From a virus, in IMG/VR virus record IMGVR_UViG_3300045978_000294, positions 1 to 30,200 of that record: a stretch of 30,200 bases of DNA; one strand, 5' to 3'. The translations under genes were made by a program, and so were the position numbers. Of the stretch, positions 28,996-30,200 are shown piece by piece (within the stretch, counting starts at the first letter, position 1; the number at the start of each line of letters is the position of its first letter). The notes beneath the pieces are model-generated. The model did not search any database. It was not told the DNA's origin and saw nothing but the letters and a program-made list of their open reading frames with translations.

Positions 28996-29004
28996 GGTGT
29001 CGCT

Positions 29005-29358
29005 ATGCAAGTCCGAGTGACAGTGATCGCCGCCTGTCTCTACGTCGTCACCATACTGCTCTGTCTGCTCCTTCTGGGCTGTACGGGCGAGCTGTTGCAA
29101 CGCTTGGAGCAGGACATCGTCGCCCTGAGAGAGCGCGTCCAGGCCAGGGAAGAGGTGAGAATTCAGGTCGCCGGGGCGACGCCGACAACGGTTGCGGGGA
29201 CCCTGCAAACACCGCAGGAGCCGCATGTGTCGGTCGGGCTGCCGCCGTGCCCCCCTGCTGTCTCCACACCGGCGCTCCATCGTCAGCGTGACGCCCGTGA
29301 GTCCCTGGCCCGGAAGTGGATCAAGCACAAGCGTGGCCACAAGGGCAAACGACGTTAG
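29005..29358 (+). CDS. Lipoprotein-like protein with coiled coil; possible outer spanin component
   Basis: 117 aa. The N-terminus is a signal-like hydrophobic stretch (residues ~5-25) ending in a lipobox LLGC with Cys26. A coiled-coil segment follows (LLQRLEQDIVALRERVQ). The middle is Pro-rich (VGLPPCPPAVSTPA) and the C-terminus is very basic (KHKRGHKGKRR). A lipidated, Pro-rich small protein after the tail genes is reminiscent of Rz1-type o-spanins, which would act in outer-membrane disruption and imply a Gram-negative host. No partner Rz gene, holin or lysin is visible here, so this is tentative; the Cys could also simply lie in a membrane anchor. Confidence 0.45.
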   Translation: MQVRVTVIAACLYVVTILLCLLLLGCTGELLQRLEQDIVALRERVQAREEVRIQVAGATPTTVAGTLQTPQEPHVSVGLPPCPPAVSTPALHRQRDARESLARKWIKHKRGHKGKRR

Positions 29359-29792
29359 GAGAGGACTATGCCAAAAAATCTCTGGAAGGCGGCGGCGCTG
29401 GGGCACCTGGTATACGAAGCGTACTGGCAGTCGTGGGGCGCGATGCCGCTGGCCTGGGAGCGCCTGCCACGCCGCGAGCGCATGGCCTGGCAACACGCCG
29501 CCTGGCAGCTCATGCAGGAAATCGGGCTGGTGCCGAGAACCTCGCGCCACCCGCAGGCGCGTACCAGTGCCTCTGAGCAGCAGAGCGAGATCTCCTCCGC
29601 CCGTAACTCTTGCACATCATTTGGTGTCTCGCGTGTCCGAAGGCTCTCTGGTCCATAGAGCGCCAGCACCGCCTGTGCGGCGGCCTCCCAACGGGCCTGG
29701 GCCGGGGCCGAGAGGTCGCGCCACGCCTCCGCATACGGCAGGGTGGCGCGGTACGCCGCGTAACAGATCTGGCCGGGGGGGAGGTCAGGCAT
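29355..29792 (-). CDS. Small AYxxW-type protein on minus strand, converging on and overlapping its paralogue
   Basis: 145 aa if read to the TAG-side end at 29355; the ATG at 29792 (or 29795) follows GGAGGG on the minus strand. The N-terminal ~45 residues (MPDLPPGQICYAAYRATLPY, AWRDLSAPAQARWEAAAQAV) match the same pattern as the plus-strand gene at 29368: Y-x-AY, W-x-x-L, W-x-x-AA. The C-terminal ~90 residues run antisense to that gene and look less protein-like, so the true conserved part is probably short. Its start overlaps the stop of the zinc-type gene upstream, indicating an operon. Confidence 0.5.
   Translation of the reverse strand: MPDLPPGQICYAAYRATLPYAEAWRDLSAPAQARWEAAAQAVLALYGPESLRTRETPNDVQELRAEEISLCCSEALVRACGWREVLGTSPISCMSCQAACCQAMRSRRGRRSQASGIAPHDCQYASYTRCPSAAAFQRFFGIVLS
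29368..29658 (+). CDS. Small AYxxW-type phage protein
   Basis: 96 aa, ATG after AGGAG at normal spacing. The first ~50 residues carry a pattern common in small phage proteins: LVYEAYWQSWG, then WERLPRRERMAWQHAAWQLM (AY...W-x-x-L...W-x-x-AA). The remaining ~40 residues are low in recognisable structure and are encoded opposite the minus-strand gene 29355-29792, so the frame may be constrained by that gene. It is the last plus-strand gene of the late cluster. Function unknown. Confidence 0.5.
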   Translation: MPKNLWKAAALGHLVYEAYWQSWGAMPLAWERLPRRERMAWQHAAWQLMQEIGLVPRTSRHPQARTSASEQQSEISSARNSCTSFGVSRVRRLSGP

Positions 29793-29961
29793 CATCGTCC
29801 GGGCCCTCCCCGTCGAGGCAGCGGTCAATCTGCTCCAACTCGTGGCAGCGGTCGCAGCGGTCGCCCTCGCCCACGAGGCTGGCACAGTCACAGGCCAGCG
29901 CGGCGGTGGCACGGCGCGTGGTTAGGAGGGCGGTCCGTTCCGCAGGGGTGAGGTCAGGCAT
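29785..29961 (-). CDS. Small CxC/CxxC putative zinc-binding protein
   Basis: 58 aa; the minus-strand ATG at 29961 follows GGAGG by 9 nt. It contains CDC (Cys24, Cys26) and CDRC (Cys37, Cys40), spaced as in a small zinc knuckle or ribbon, followed by an acidic tail (DGEGPDDDA). Its first 12 bases are identical to those of the next minus-strand gene (both begin MPDL). It overlaps that gene's start by a few bases. It could be a DNA- or protein-binding accessory; no family is recognised. Confidence 0.5.
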   Translation of the reverse strand: MPDLTPAERTALLTTRRATAALACDCASLVGEGDRCDRCHELEQIDRCLDGEGPDDDA

Positions 29962-30200
29962 GGGATGGGTCCTCCGGGGCGGGCACGGCCCAGAGGCGCC
30001 GGGCCAGGGTGGCCACGAGCGCCGGCGGCTCGTAGACCAGGCGCAGGCACCTGGCATCCGCCCAGGGCGCCAGGACGAGCTTTTTGCGCACCAGGGCATC
30101 GACAATCTGCAAGGGTTTCAGGCTCAAGGACGGCGTCCGGCCCTGGAGCATGGCGGTGAGCATCCGGCGTTGCGCCGGGGTGAGGCGCCGGAGCGCCGCC
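29954..30200 (-). CDS. Unknown minus-strand gene, 5' end outside window
   Basis: The minus-strand frame is open from the window edge to 29954. The visible residues include LRRLTPAQRRMLTAMLQG, before an internal Met at 30163, and end RRLWAVPAPEDPSHA. The LTPAQRRxLxAM helix is common to small winged-helix-like or DNA-associated phage proteins, so a role in regulation is possible but unproved. It overlaps the next minus gene by 8 nt. The start is not in view. Confidence 0.45.
   Translation of the reverse strand, partial: AALRRLTPAQRRMLTAMLQGRTPSLSLKPLQIVDALVRKKLVLAPWADARCLRLVYEPPALVATLARRLWAVPAPEDPSHA

Noticed and set aside
1-30200. tRNA genes, insertion sequences, integrase or attachment sites
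   Set aside because: I looked for tRNA T-loop/anticodon patterns, transposase motifs and long terminal repeats and found none that I can support; gaps between genes are too short to hold them.

Overview
This window is the late (structural) region of a tailed dsDNA bacteriophage or prophage with a long non-contractile tail (siphovirus-like). The DNA is GC-rich (roughly 60% or more by eye). Genes are packed with 0-20 nt gaps or short overlaps, and most start codons follow a strong AGGAG/AGGAGG ribosome-binding site. This points to a bacterial host with a canonical anti-Shine-Dalgarno. Nothing in the window identifies the host taxon, and no integrase, tRNA or attachment site shows whether this is a prophage or a free phage genome.

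Layout from the left, plus strand. Packaging and head: the C-terminal end of the large terminase (1-393), a DUF1073-type portal (403-1761), a small acidic protein, and an F-type minor head protein (2040-2981). An unusual cassette interrupts the head genes at about 2978-4441. It holds a protein fusing an XRE-like helix-turn-helix, a sigma-70 region-4 domain and a domain shared with a small capsid-neighbour protein. A small unknown gene follows, and then a promoter only about 60 nt upstream of a strong intrinsic terminator, which together would give a ~100-nt RNA. The head genes resume with a DUF2213-type prohead protease that seems to carry nested, in-frame scaffold starts (4453-5904), a decoration protein, the major capsid protein, and connector/neck genes to 9036.

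Tail: a tail-terminator-like gene with two tandem copies of its domain (9370-10296), a major tail tube protein, a 36-residue Glu-Pro repeat microprotein, a LamG/repeat/tube-like fusion protein, and tail assembly chaperones G and GT made by a textbook -1 programmed frameshift (T TTT TTA plus hairpin, 14849-14895). The tape measure follows (1016 aa, roughly a 150-nm tail), then distal-tail and hub proteins. A carbohydrate-binding-like module appears to be split across the last two of these. After them come small receptor-end proteins, a tail fibre with an S74 intramolecular chaperone, and a 636-aa protein made of about 22 degenerate QASQTLQ-type repeats related to those in the LamG protein.

Right end: a lipobox-containing coiled-coil protein (a possible spanin component) and a small AYxxW-type protein on the plus strand. 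These meet three small minus-strand genes that mark the start of an oppositely transcribed region. One of the three appears to be a paralogue of the plus-strand gene it converges on and overlaps. No endolysin, holin, integrase or replication gene is visible here.

The most promising novelty is the cassette at 2978-4441 (regulator fusion plus mid-operon RNA), followed by the frameshift signal, the nested scaffold starts and the split binding module.
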